Program-made: the position numbers and the translations under genes
Source of the DNA: Haematococcus lacustris
Taxonomy: Eukaryota > Chlorophyta > Chlorophyceae > Chlamydomonadales > Haematococcaceae
Assembly (NCBI GenBank): GCA_030144725.1
Contig: JASKMD010000017.1
Location: forward strand, 11,500,409 to 11,564,408
DNA length: 64,000 nucleotides
Direction of reading: 5' to 3'
Shown here: piece by piece, positions 1 through 9,000 of the stretch
Layout: every line of letters begins with the position of its first letter
How positions within the stretch are numbered: position 1 is the stretch's first letter
The notes under the pieces: model-generated
Databases searched by the model: none
Seen by the model: the letters and a program-made list of their open reading frames with translations, nothing else
Told to the model about the DNA's origin: nothing

Positions 1-105
1 TCTTCCATTCCACTGGCTGCCTGTTGCCACAGAGTACAAGCTACTTTGTAGGTGGCCGCGGACTTGCGTGTATGGCCGGCTTTGGTAGATTCTCTGTTAA
101 AGCAT
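1..105 (+). pseudogene. Exon-2 fragment of the helical-repeat gene, cut by a LINE
   Basis: These 105 bases match 13881-13985 and 20068-20172 base for base. They contain the end of intron 1 and the start of exon 2 of the large helical-repeat gene (reading VAADLRVWPALVDSLLKH). The match stops inside the codons after LLKH, where the poly(T) end of a minus-strand LINE begins. This is therefore a third partial copy of the block seen at 11439 and 17626, broken by retrotransposon insertion. The rest lies outside the window or has been lost. Confidence 0.85.
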
Positions 106-128
106 TTTTTTTTTTTTTTTTTTTTTTT
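105..128 (-). repeat. LINE poly(A) tail (poly(T) on the + strand)
   Basis: An uninterrupted run of about 23-24 T on the + strand follows directly after the exon fragment. It marks the 3' end of the minus-strand retrotransposon and the target-primed insertion junction. Confidence 0.9.
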
Positions 129-553
129 GAGAGAAAGAGATTACAGGAGAAAGAAAGACTAAGAGAGAGACTAAGAGAGAGAGAAAAAGAAAGACTAGAC
201 CATGTCGCGAGCAAGCTACCCCCTCCCTTCCTCAAAGAGGCAAGCAAACCCCACCCCACCACCCCACCACCAAACAGCGTCCAAACCACCCTAGAACGGT
301 AACTACACCCCCCCAAGGAAAGACGTCCAAACACCCCCCACACCCCCACCCTCACCAACCCCTCCACCTCGCCGACCCTAGGGACCCCCGGACAACACAA
401 CATACACCCCTAGGCCCCCCAGCACCAAGGCACAACCCTCGCTGCCCCTCCGCCCCCACTAAACGAACACAAGAACCTAACCTAGGGCTCCCCAAAGACC
501 TAACAGCCTCCAACCCCTACAAACACTCAGAACCCCTAACAAGCTAACCCAGC
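129..553 (-). other. LINE 3' UTR
   Basis: About 425 bases lie between the ORF2-derived stop codon and the poly(A) tail. The tail-proximal 75 bases are a purine-rich GA/AAG tract on the + strand. The rest is C-rich on the + strand with no convincing open frame. I see no other feature here. Confidence 0.7.
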
Positions 554-1990
554 TCAAGCAAGAGGGGCAAGGAAGGGGACGGGCCACTGCAAGGACAGGC
601 GCACAACTAGCTCACCCGCCCCAAACGCCCTCTCCTCCCGCTGCCTGGCCCCCGCTACTATCCCCCCGGCCTCCCCTCCCCCTAGCCTCTCCAGCGCCCT
701 CTCCTCTGCCCCCTCCTTGGCGAACCACCCTCCTGACGGCTCCGGCCACAACCGGTCAAACTGGCCTGCGCCAAGCTCCGGGTCCGTACCCCTAAACCAG
801 GTGGAGGGCACCGCTCCACAAAGGCCCACCCGGATGTCTCTGCCTACCCGGTGCCAGTCGCGTTTAACAGCGGAGGAGAGGGTGAGGACGACCTCCTCTG
901 CCACTCGTTGCGCCACCATCTGCGGCTGGAGGGCTGTAGCGGCCCCGGAGCTGCGGAGACGCCACACCGTGCCTAGATAGGCCACGCGCAACCTGAGCCA
1001 CAGCAAACTGTCTGGGGGCTGGAAGGGAGGAGCCTCGCTGCGGGTGGGGCGACCACTGAGGAGCAGGAGGGCATCGCCGGAGGGGGGGCGGGTGCCGGTA
1101 AGGTGGCCGTACACATCCAACACCCACTCCCAGACCGGAGCCACGGCGGGGCAAGTGAGGAAGGCGTGGGTGAGGGTCTCCAGCTGGCCCGGCTGGCAGA
1201 GGCGGCAGGCGGATGAACCCGGGGCAGCAGCGCCCTTAAGGATGTGGCCCCACAAGGCCCCAACCATGAGGCTGCCGTGGAGCACCCGCCAAGCCACGAT
1301 GGCATGCTCCCGGCGGAGGGTGGGGTCCATCAGCTCCTTCCACACCTGGAGACAGGACTGGCCCGGTCTAGTGGCTGCGGCCAGCTCATCCACCGTGCCA
1401 TCGGGGGGGACTTGCAGGGTAGCTGGCTGCCTACCGGTGCGCCGGGGCCCTTGCTGGGCCTCCAACTGTCGCTCCGCCCGCTCGGCTGCTCGTTGCTCCG
1501 GGGAGGGGCGGGGAGGGGCTCTGGCGGAGGTGACTCGCCAGCGCGGCGCCTGGCTGCCTTGCACTTCCTCAGGGAGCAACTCCTCCGCGTCCCTGCCTTG
1601 CTTCTCCCGCTCTTCCGCTGCTCGCTGGGCTGTAACTTGCTGAGCGCTGGCCTGCCACCGCTCCTCAAGCTCCCTGAACGCCCCTCCGTCAACTGCTGTC
1701 CCCTGAGCCAACCCGGCCTCCCGTGGGGGGCGCCTACCCCAAAGCACCGGCCACAGGCCCCCCCCAGGAGGGTAGAGCGCGTCAGCGCTGACTCGCTGGA
1801 GCTGGTGGAGGCGCACCTTGGCATCCCTGACGGTAAACTCCAAGAGGGTGGTGGTGCCCAAGCCCCACACCTGGGGATCCAGCTGCAGGTGGGCCCAGGG
1901 GCCTAGGAGCCACTCCTCCTTGGGCCAGGGAGGGGGCCCGGCCTTATGCGCTGGGGCTCCACCTTGCCCTCCTGCTCCACCCCCTCCCTG
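554..1990 (-). pseudogene. C-terminal part of LINE ORF2 (zf-RVT region), frameshifted
   Basis: This frame continues ORF2 after a frame change in the C-rich tract around 1990-2052, which includes a 12-C run at 2039-2050. From about 1870 it reads VWGLGTTTLLEFTVRD. Further on it has the conserved end domain of plant and algal LINE polymerases (zf-RVT): WRVLHGSLMVGALWGH, then a cysteine/histidine cluster CRLCQPGQLETLTHAFLTC, then PVWEWVLDVY. The stop is at 554-556. Upstream of 1870 the frame stays open through WPKEEWLLGPWAHLQLDPQ, so the true join to ORF2 is in the low-complexity tract. The break may be a real mutation or a sequencing error in a homopolymer. Confidence 0.75.
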
Positions 1991-2006
1991 CCCCCCACCC
2001 CTGCCC

Positions 2007-5000
2007 CTACCCCCGCTCCCTCCCCTGCCTCTGCCCCTCCCCCCCCCCCCTATCTACCCCCCCCTGCCCCTGGCCCTGACCACCCTCCTGCCCTTGCCCG
2101 CCCAGGCGCCCTGCAGGCAGAGGACGGAGGTGGGTAGCTCGCTCCTCCGGTGTCAAGAGGTAGTTGGGCTTGTTCAGGCGGGCCACCGCAGCCGGCTCCC
2201 AGACTGCCCCCTCCACCACTTGGAACGTCCCCAGGGGCCCCTGGCCCGTGGGGTTAAGGGGGAAGAGCCGCCCGTTGGGGGCCACCCAGTGGGAGGGATG
2301 GAGCGCGGGGTGGCACCGAGCCACGAACCCCACCCCGGGCCCCACCCTCAGGCATTCCCAATCAGGCGGGGGGGGGTCACGGAGGTCCACCCACTGCTGC
2401 CAGGGCTCCGGGAGGCAGGCTCTAACCAGGTCAGCAGCCCACCGGGTGACACCCTCGAGCTGAGACTGCCGCTGAAGGGCCTCCCGCACGTGGCGGACAT
2501 GGGTCCAACCCTGGCTCTCTGCCTCCTGTCTAGCAGAAGGGATCAGGCGGATCAGAGGGTTGAACCACAACGGTTCCGCCATCACCGAGTAGAAGGATTG
2601 ACTCTCTGGGGGTACCACACGGAACAGACGAAGTTGGGCCAAGGCGGCCACGTGAGCTTGCAGCCGCGGGGTGATATTGCGCAAGGGAGGGGCGCTGGGG
2701 TTTGTGATGACCCAGGTGCTGAGGCCGTGGCTGGGGTCTGCCAAAAGGCTGTGGGTAAGGGGTTGCCAAGGGCGCACCCGGGGCGACCAAAGCTGGGCCA
2801 ACATCTTCGCCCGCATGGCTGTGCTGATGACCCCTAGGTCTGGGAGCCCCACCCCTCCCTCCCGCCGGGGCATAACGCAGATGGCCTCGCTAGGGTACAG
2901 GCGGTTGCTGTTGGGGCTGCGCTCCTGGGGAAGGTCTGACGCAGCGACAAAGCGTTTGATGGCAAGGGCCATGGCCTGCGCCAAGGCTGTGGGAGGTTGC
3001 ACGGCGGCCATCTGGTAGATGACCTTACTGGCCAGGCACTGCTGAGCCACCTGTACCCTCCCAAGCAGGTTGAGGCCCAGGGGCTGCCAAGGGAGGGAGG
3101 CCGCTGTGATGGCAGCTGCAGCACCACCATAGGCGGCCTCTCCTGTGGCAGCGTAAGAGGTCGCCCCTAGGGGGACCCCCAGGTGGCGCACCACCAACCC
3201 CGGCGGCGCGGCGCGGATGACCCCCCCTGCCCCTGCCCCTGCTCCTGCCCCTGCCCCTGCCCCTGCCTCTGCCCCTGCCCCTGCCCCTGCCCCTGCCCCT
3301 GCCCCTGTCCCTGCCCCTGCCCCTGCCCCTGCCCCTGCCCCTGCCCCTGCCCCTGCCCCTGCCCCTGCCCCTGCCCCTGCCCCTGCCCCTGCCCCTGCCC
3401 CTGCCCCTGCCCCTGCCCCTGCCCCTGCCCCTGCCCCTGCCCCTGCCCCTGCCCCTGCCCCTGCCCCTGCCCCCGCCTCTACCCTTCCCCTCTCCCCTCC
3501 CTTAGCGCCTCCCCTCCCCCCTCCCTCCCCTCCCACCCTTGCCAACCCTGCTCCCTCCGCCCCCAGGGCCTCCGGCTCGCCCTGAACGGTCACTGGTTGG
3601 ACGCACGGCAGGGCCACGCTCTTGCTCACGCTCAGCGCTGGGCCGCCTGCGGCGCGGAACCGCTCCAAGGCCTCCACCACCACTTCCCCGTCCTTGACCC
3701 GATCCGCCACCAGGATGGTGAGGTCGTCCGCGTACTCCTTGGTGGGAAGCGCGGGGGTCAGGGTGGCAGCGTGCATGGCCAGGGGACTAGTGGGAATAGC
3801 GGGGGTGGTGATGCGACCCGCCCGCTGGAGCGAGCTGAGGTAGCTAACGAGCGGTTGCAACACCACACACCAGTACAACGGGGAAGCCCCACTGCCCTGT
3901 AGAAGCCCAGAGGCCAAGGGGAAGCTGTCGGTGAGGTAGCCGTTGACGAGCACCTGGCTGGTGGCCCCCCGGTGCAGCAGCTGCGCCCAGCGCACGTGCC
4001 CCTGCTGGCTGAACCCCATGGCCTCTAGCGTGTCCTGGAGCAGGCTCCAGGAAACGTTGTCATAGGCCCCTGCCAGGTCCAGCAACAGAAGCCAGGCAGG
4101 GCTGTGCCGCTGCTGGAGCCACTCCAGCAAGCCTAGGTGGAACTGCACGCTGTCGTTGATGTCCCTCCCCAGGATGAAAGCTGACTGGGAAGGAGACACC
4201 AGCAGGTCCAGCGGCAGCTGCAGCCTGTCCTCAAGGGCCCGGGCCACCAACCGCACATCGCAGTTGAGCAGCGTGATGGGGCGGTACCCCGCCACCTGGT
4301 CTCTAGGCTTGCCAGCCTTGGGCACCAGGGTAATGACCCCAGTGAGGAACTCAGCCAGGGGGGCTGGGTCGCTCGTATCTGCCAGAGCCTCCCTCAGCAT
4401 GGCCCGCAAAGGGCCCACCAGCTGAGGCCAAAGCCGGTCGTACACCTCCATGGGCAGCCCGTCTAGCCCCGGGGCCTTGCTGTGAGCACTGCCCTGAAGG
4501 GCCCGACCCAGCTCCTCCTCCGAGAGCATGGGATCTCCCCCAGGCCCTTCCGCAGCCCTGGCCTGAGCAGGGGTGAGACGTGAGGTAAGGCAGTTAAGCA
4601 GAGTGGCGCGCGCGGCTGGGTCGATGGCCTTAGCAGCGTAGACTCCGGTAGGCGCGGCGGCTGAATAGTGATGTTCAAAGGCCTGGCACGCTGAGCGCAC
4701 CCCGTTTGGAGTGGTGAGGTCGGCCGCCAAGCCGGGCTGCCCGGGGAGCTGAAGGGAGGAGATGAGGGTGGGGGTGTGCGCAGGCTGGTCGCGGTGGTAG
4801 AAAAAGAAGGAGGAGCGGTCGCCATACACCTGGTCCAGGACAGCGCTGGCTAGCAGGGACTGATGGGCCACCTGCACGCGCTCCCCCACCCCGGCTAGGG
4901 CTGTCGTCTCACCGAGGTGCTGCGCTGCAAGCACCTCTGCCTGGCCGGCCTGCTCTGCTAGCTGCAGTTGGCGCACGAGGTGGGCCCTTGCAGCCAAGGC

Positions 5001-6071
5001 TGCCTTCTCCCTGCGCTGCCGCAGGTCACGCCTAGCTCGGCGCTTGGTCCGCAGGAACTGCTGGGCCCGCAGGGCCATGCCCTGCTTGATGCGGGCCCAC
5101 CTGGCCCTATGGCCGTCCCTAGGCTGCGTCCCCAGCTGTCTGGCGGCCTCATGGTGAGCGTCCTCCGCCTGCAGGTACCCCTTGAGATAGTCCAGCAGCT
5201 CAGGGTCGTCAAGGTGGGCGGGGTGCAGCTGCCAGGGGGCGGGGGCAGTGAGGGGGGGGTCGGGAGGGCACAGGGAGACTGAGACGGGCTGGTGGTCGGT
5301 GGGCACCGGCCGCACCCCTAAGATGGTGCTGTCCAACTGCCACTGAGCTAGGCCCTCCGAGACATACCAACGGTCTAGGCGGGCGCCTGTCTGCCAACGC
5401 TCACTGAAGTGAGTGAGGTCCCTGGCAGAGGGGGGGCGTAGCTGCCGCCAGGCGTCCACCAGGCCCCTCTCCGTCACCAGCTGCCTCAGCTGCTCTGCCC
5501 CCTGGCCCCGGCTACCCACCCAGGCCTCCCCGTGCTGAGAGCCCTGCGGGACCCCTACCCTATCCCAAGGGGAGAGGATGCAATTGAAGTCACCCCCCAT
5601 GATGATGAGGCGGCCCTCTGCAGTTGGGGGAAGGCAGGCGGGGAGGCAAACAGAAAAGAACGTGGAGCGCTCCGACTGTTGCGCTGGGGCATACACGCAC
5701 ACCAAGGAGACAGGCCTACCAGCCAGAACCCCGTCCACTCGCAGGACCCGTCCCTGGGCCGCCTCTGCCTGCAGCTGCACCTGGGTGCACCCCTTGAGGA
5801 GGGTGGAGGGCTTCACGAGCACTAGGCAACCCTGGGAGCTGCCGGTGCCGGGTGTGTAGAACCACTGACCACGCCAGGCTGGCTTGGCCCCGGAGAGGGC
5901 TTCGGCCCACTGCCACACGCTTTCCGCCTTGTGGCACTCTTGGAGGAAAACTACCTGCGCCGGGCTGTCAGCGGCCCAATCTAGCAGAGCCTGAAGCTTG
6001 TGCGGTTGGGCTAGGCCCTGCACGTTGAGGGTGACCGCCATAAACCTGGCAGCCACACCTGGGCGCTGCAT
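2007..6071 (-). CDS. LINE ORF2: APE endonuclease and reverse transcriptase
   Basis: The 1354-residue frame starts with ATG two bases after the ORF1 stop, an arrangement that fits re-initiation. The N-terminal third is an APE-type endonuclease: LNVQGL near residue 15, FLQECH, GGDFN near 160 and TDHQPVSVSL near 255. The middle is a reverse transcriptase: GVITLVPKAGKP, YRPITLLNCD, LLLDLAGAYDNVSW, GLLQGSGASPLYW and the catalytic KEYADDLTILV. After the RT comes a long Gly-Ala dipeptide tract encoded by a hexanucleotide repeat, then a thumb-like segment (EGGVGLPDL). The frame ends at 2007 in a second low-complexity tract, and the zinc-finger end continues in another frame down to 554. The enzyme would nick target DNA and copy the LINE RNA there. 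Activity is doubtful unless the frame break is an artefact. Confidence 0.9.
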   Translation of the reverse strand: MQRPGVAARFMAVTLNVQGLAQPHKLQALLDWAADSPAQVVFLQECHKAESVWQWAEALSGAKPAWRGQWFYTPGTGSSQGCLVLVKPSTLLKGCTQVQLQAEAAQGRVLRVDGVLAGRPVSLVCVYAPAQQSERSTFFSVCLPACLPPTAEGRLIIMGGDFNCILSPWDRVGVPQGSQHGEAWVGSRGQGAEQLRQLVTERGLVDAWRQLRPPSARDLTHFSERWQTGARLDRWYVSEGLAQWQLDSTILGVRPVPTDHQPVSVSLCPPDPPLTAPAPWQLHPAHLDDPELLDYLKGYLQAEDAHHEAARQLGTQPRDGHRARWARIKQGMALRAQQFLRTKRRARRDLRQRREKAALAARAHLVRQLQLAEQAGQAEVLAAQHLGETTALAGVGERVQVAHQSLLASAVLDQVYGDRSSFFFYHRDQPAHTPTLISSLQLPGQPGLAADLTTPNGVRSACQAFEHHYSAAAPTGVYAAKAIDPAARATLLNCLTSRLTPAQARAAEGPGGDPMLSEEELGRALQGSAHSKAPGLDGLPMEVYDRLWPQLVGPLRAMLREALADTSDPAPLAEFLTGVITLVPKAGKPRDQVAGYRPITLLNCDVRLVARALEDRLQLPLDLLVSPSQSAFILGRDINDSVQFHLGLLEWLQQRHSPAWLLLLDLAGAYDNVSWSLLQDTLEAMGFSQQGHVRWAQLLHRGATSQVLVNGYLTDSFPLASGLLQGSGASPLYWCVVLQPLVSYLSSLQRAGRITTPAIPTSPLAMHAATLTPALPTKEYADDLTILVADRVKDGEVVVEALERFRAAGGPALSVSKSVALPCVQPVTVQGEPEALGAEGAGLARVGGEGGGRGGAKGGERGRVEAGAGAGAGAGAGAGAGAGAGAGAGAGAGAGAGAGAGAGAGAGAGAGAGAGAGAGAGTGAGAGAGAGAGAEAGAGAGAGAGAGAGGVIRAAPPGLVVRHLGVPLGATSYAATGEAAYGGAAAAITAASLPWQPLGLNLLGRVQVAQQCLASKVIYQMAAVQPPTALAQAMALAIKRFVAASDLPQERSPNSNRLYPSEAICVMPRREGGVGLPDLGVISTAMRAKMLAQLWSPRVRPWQPLTHSLLADPSHGLSTWVITNPSAPPLRNITPRLQAHVAALAQLRLFRVVPPESQSFYSVMAEPLWFNPLIRLIPSARQEAESQGWTHVRHVREALQRQSQLEGVTRWAADLVRACLPEPWQQWVDLRDPPPPDWECLRVGPGVGFVARCHPALHPSHWVAPNGRLFPLNPTGQGPLGTFQVVEGAVWEPAAVARLNKPNYLLTPEERATHLRPLPAGRLGGQGQEGGQGQGQGGVDRGGGEGQRQGRERG
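3217..3480 (-). repeat. (CCCCTG)n hexanucleotide array inside ORF2
   Basis: About 44 units of CCCCTG on the + strand, with a few variants near the left end. On the coding strand this gives a (Gly-Ala)n tract between the RT core and the C-terminal part of ORF2. The array is a multiple of three bases and keeps the frame. Confidence 0.9.
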
Positions 6072-6073
6072 AG

Positions 6074-9000
6074 CTAAGCTTGGCTCGCCCCCGCGCGGGC
6101 TACGCGTGTGTGGAGGAGGGAGGTTGGGCTAGGAGGAGAAGGCTGACCTGACAGGGGGTGGGGGATGGGGGGAGGGACGGAAGTGGCCTCAATGCAAGCC
6201 AGCTTAGCCCCAGGGCGACGAAGGCGGACCCGGGGCTCACGACTATAGATGGCTAGTGGGGGCCGAGGGGGAAGAGGACCGAAGAGCAGACCCTCTTCAT
6301 CCTGGACACTTACTCGCTCTGGCTGCTGCCGCTTTGGCACCCTGGGCCTCTCCTCTTGGGGGCGAGGTGACTCAACTACAGGGCTGGCAGAGGCCCCCTG
6401 CGAGCTGGCTAGGCTGGTGGTGGGGCTGAGCAGGCCGTAGCGGATCGTGTGTGGGGTCCCACGGCCAAGGTGGGGAGCACGCTGCCTGTCGGCTTGCCGC
6501 TGCCAAAACTGAGCCTCCCTCTCATCAGAGCTAGAACTTGAAGAAAGAATGCCAAAGCGGCGACGGCGAGGCCCACCTTGGGCTAGCTGGGCTGCTGGCT
6601 GTGTAGAGCCTCCCCTAGGCCAACGCTGAGCCTCCCGCTGACGGCCCTCCCTAACGGCCCTCCTGTCATCCGGAGAAGGGCGCGGAGAGGCCCTGGTGAC
6701 GCTGACAGACCTGCGAGGAGGCTGACTGCCATGGAGCTCTACGGCCCGACCTCGCGCGAAGACAAGCCGGCTGTCCACCCCGCTCGAGGGACTGACTTCT
6801 TGCGTTGGGAGGGGAAGGGTGGAGCCAACACTAAGGGGGGCGGGGTCCGCTAACTCAGCGTCCATGAGGGAGGGAGGGCTGCCGGAAGGGGCTCCACCTA
6901 CCCACTGCCCGGCCGCTACTAGGCCCCTGGCTGTGGCAGCTCTGAGCTTTTTGGCCGCAACCTTGCCTCTGGAGGCCAGCACCGCGCCCTTGGTTAGGGC
7001 CTTCTCCAGCAGCCCCAAGTTACATGGGAGGCGAGGGGAGGCTGACAGGGGGGGACTGGGAGGGGAGCTCATGGCGATGGGTCCCTCAGGGTGGAGGGAG
7101 AGAGGAGAAAAGGAAAGAGGGTTGGCCAAAGGGAGGTGGGGAGGGCCAGAGGGTTGCACAAAAGGTAGAGAGGTAGGAGGGGGGTGACACATGGGGTCAG
7201 GTACAAAAGGAGGCAGGTGCGTCCGGGCCACAAAGGCCCCTGGGGCTTTGGGCTGGAAGGTGGTGGACGTAGGGAAAATGGTAGGGATCAGGGGGTGGGA
7301 AAGGCGGGGACAGTCCAGAGCCATCGGGGTAGCTCCACTCCCCGCCGCAGCCGGAGCCGCAGCCCCAGCCCCAGCCCCACCCCCAGCCCCAGCCCCAGCC
7401 CCAGCCGCAGCCCCAGCCCTAGCCCCAGCCCCAGCCCCAGCCCCAGCCCCAGCCCCAGCCCCAGCCCCAGCCCCAGCCCCAGCCCCAGCCCCAGCCCCAG
7501 CCCCAACCCCAGCCCCAGCCCCAGCCCCAACCGCTGCCGTAGCCCCAGCCCCAGCCGCAACCGCAACCCCAGTCCCATGCCTAGCCCCGGCCCCAGCCTC
7601 AACCTTGGCCCCAACTGTAGCTCCTGCTCCCGCCTTAACCACATCCCCAGCCCCAGCCCCAGCCCCCGCCCCAACCCCAGGCCCAGCCTCTGTCCCTGCC
7701 CCTGCCCTAGCTCCAGCCCCAACCACCCCCCCAACCCCAGCCCCAGCCCTAGCCCAAACCTCAGTCCCCTCCCGGGCCCTCGGCGCAGACCGAGCTGTAA
7801 CCCCAACCCCTACTCCTGTCCCCGAACCCCGCTGCTCTGAGTCACCCCTTGAGGGAACTTGGGCAGCCCATGACGGGCCTAGCCACTGGCCCCCGGGACG
7901 CTCCGTAACAGCTGGGCCCCAAGAGCAAACAAACCGGGGATGCTTCCCACGTGAGGGAGCGGACGGGCGGATTCCCAAACCTTTAAGCCCACGCCCTGTA
8001 GCCCCTGACTTGACCCCTGACCCTGACCCCGCCCCATCCTCTCCTCCCACCTCTGACCCCGCTACTTCCCCCGCCCTTGCCCCTACCCCCGCCTCCATCC
8101 CCGCCTCAAAGCCGGGGTTGGGGCTACGGGAAGCCAAACTCTCCACCAGCAGCTCCCGAGCCCCCTCGACCCAAGCCGTGCCACCTCTAGCTGCGGTGGG
8201 AAGTTTGGGGGGGGCAGCGGGGTGAGGCTGCTGCTTTAGCTGTGCCCGCGAGACCTGCTCCACCCTGGCCGCCTCTGGCCTGGCCGAGCCTCCCCCCGCT
8301 GTGGTGCGCTGGGTGGGGGTGGCAGCAGCCTGGTCAGGGTCAGGGCTCAGGGTGGCAGGGCTGAGCGGTTGCTGCTGCTGTCCCTGGGAGCCGCCCCCCA
8401 CCCTGGCCACCTCAGGCCTGGCCGAGCCTCCCCCCGCTGTGGTGCGCTGGTAGGGGGTGGCAGCAGCCTGGTCAGGGTCAGGGCTCAGGGTGGCAGGGCT
8501 GAGCGGCTGCTGCTGCTGCCCCTGGGAGCTGCCCACCGCCCTGGCCACCTCAGGCCTGGCCGTGCCACCCCCCGCTGTGGTGCGCTGGGTGGGGGTGGCA
8601 GCAGCCTGGTCAGGGTCAGGGCTCAGGGTGGCAGGGCTGAGCGGCTGCTGCTGCTGCCCCTGGGAGCCGCCCACCGCCCTGGCCACCTCAGGCCTGGCCG
8701 TGCCACCCCCCGCTGTGGTGCGCTGGGTGGGGGTGGCAGCAGCCTGGTCAGGGTCAGGGCTCAGGGTGGCAGGGCTGAGCGGCTGCTGCTGCTGCCCCTG
8801 GGAGCCGCCCACCGCCCTGGCCACCTCAGGCCTGGCCGTGCCACCCCCCGCTGTGGTGCGCTGGGTGGGGGTGGCAGCAGCCTGGTCAGGGTCAGGGCTC
8901 AGGGTGGCAGGGCTGAGCGGCTGCTGCTGCTGCCCCTGGGAGCCGCCCACCGCCCTGGCCACCTCAGGCCTGGCCGTGCCACCCCCCGCTGTGGTGCGCT

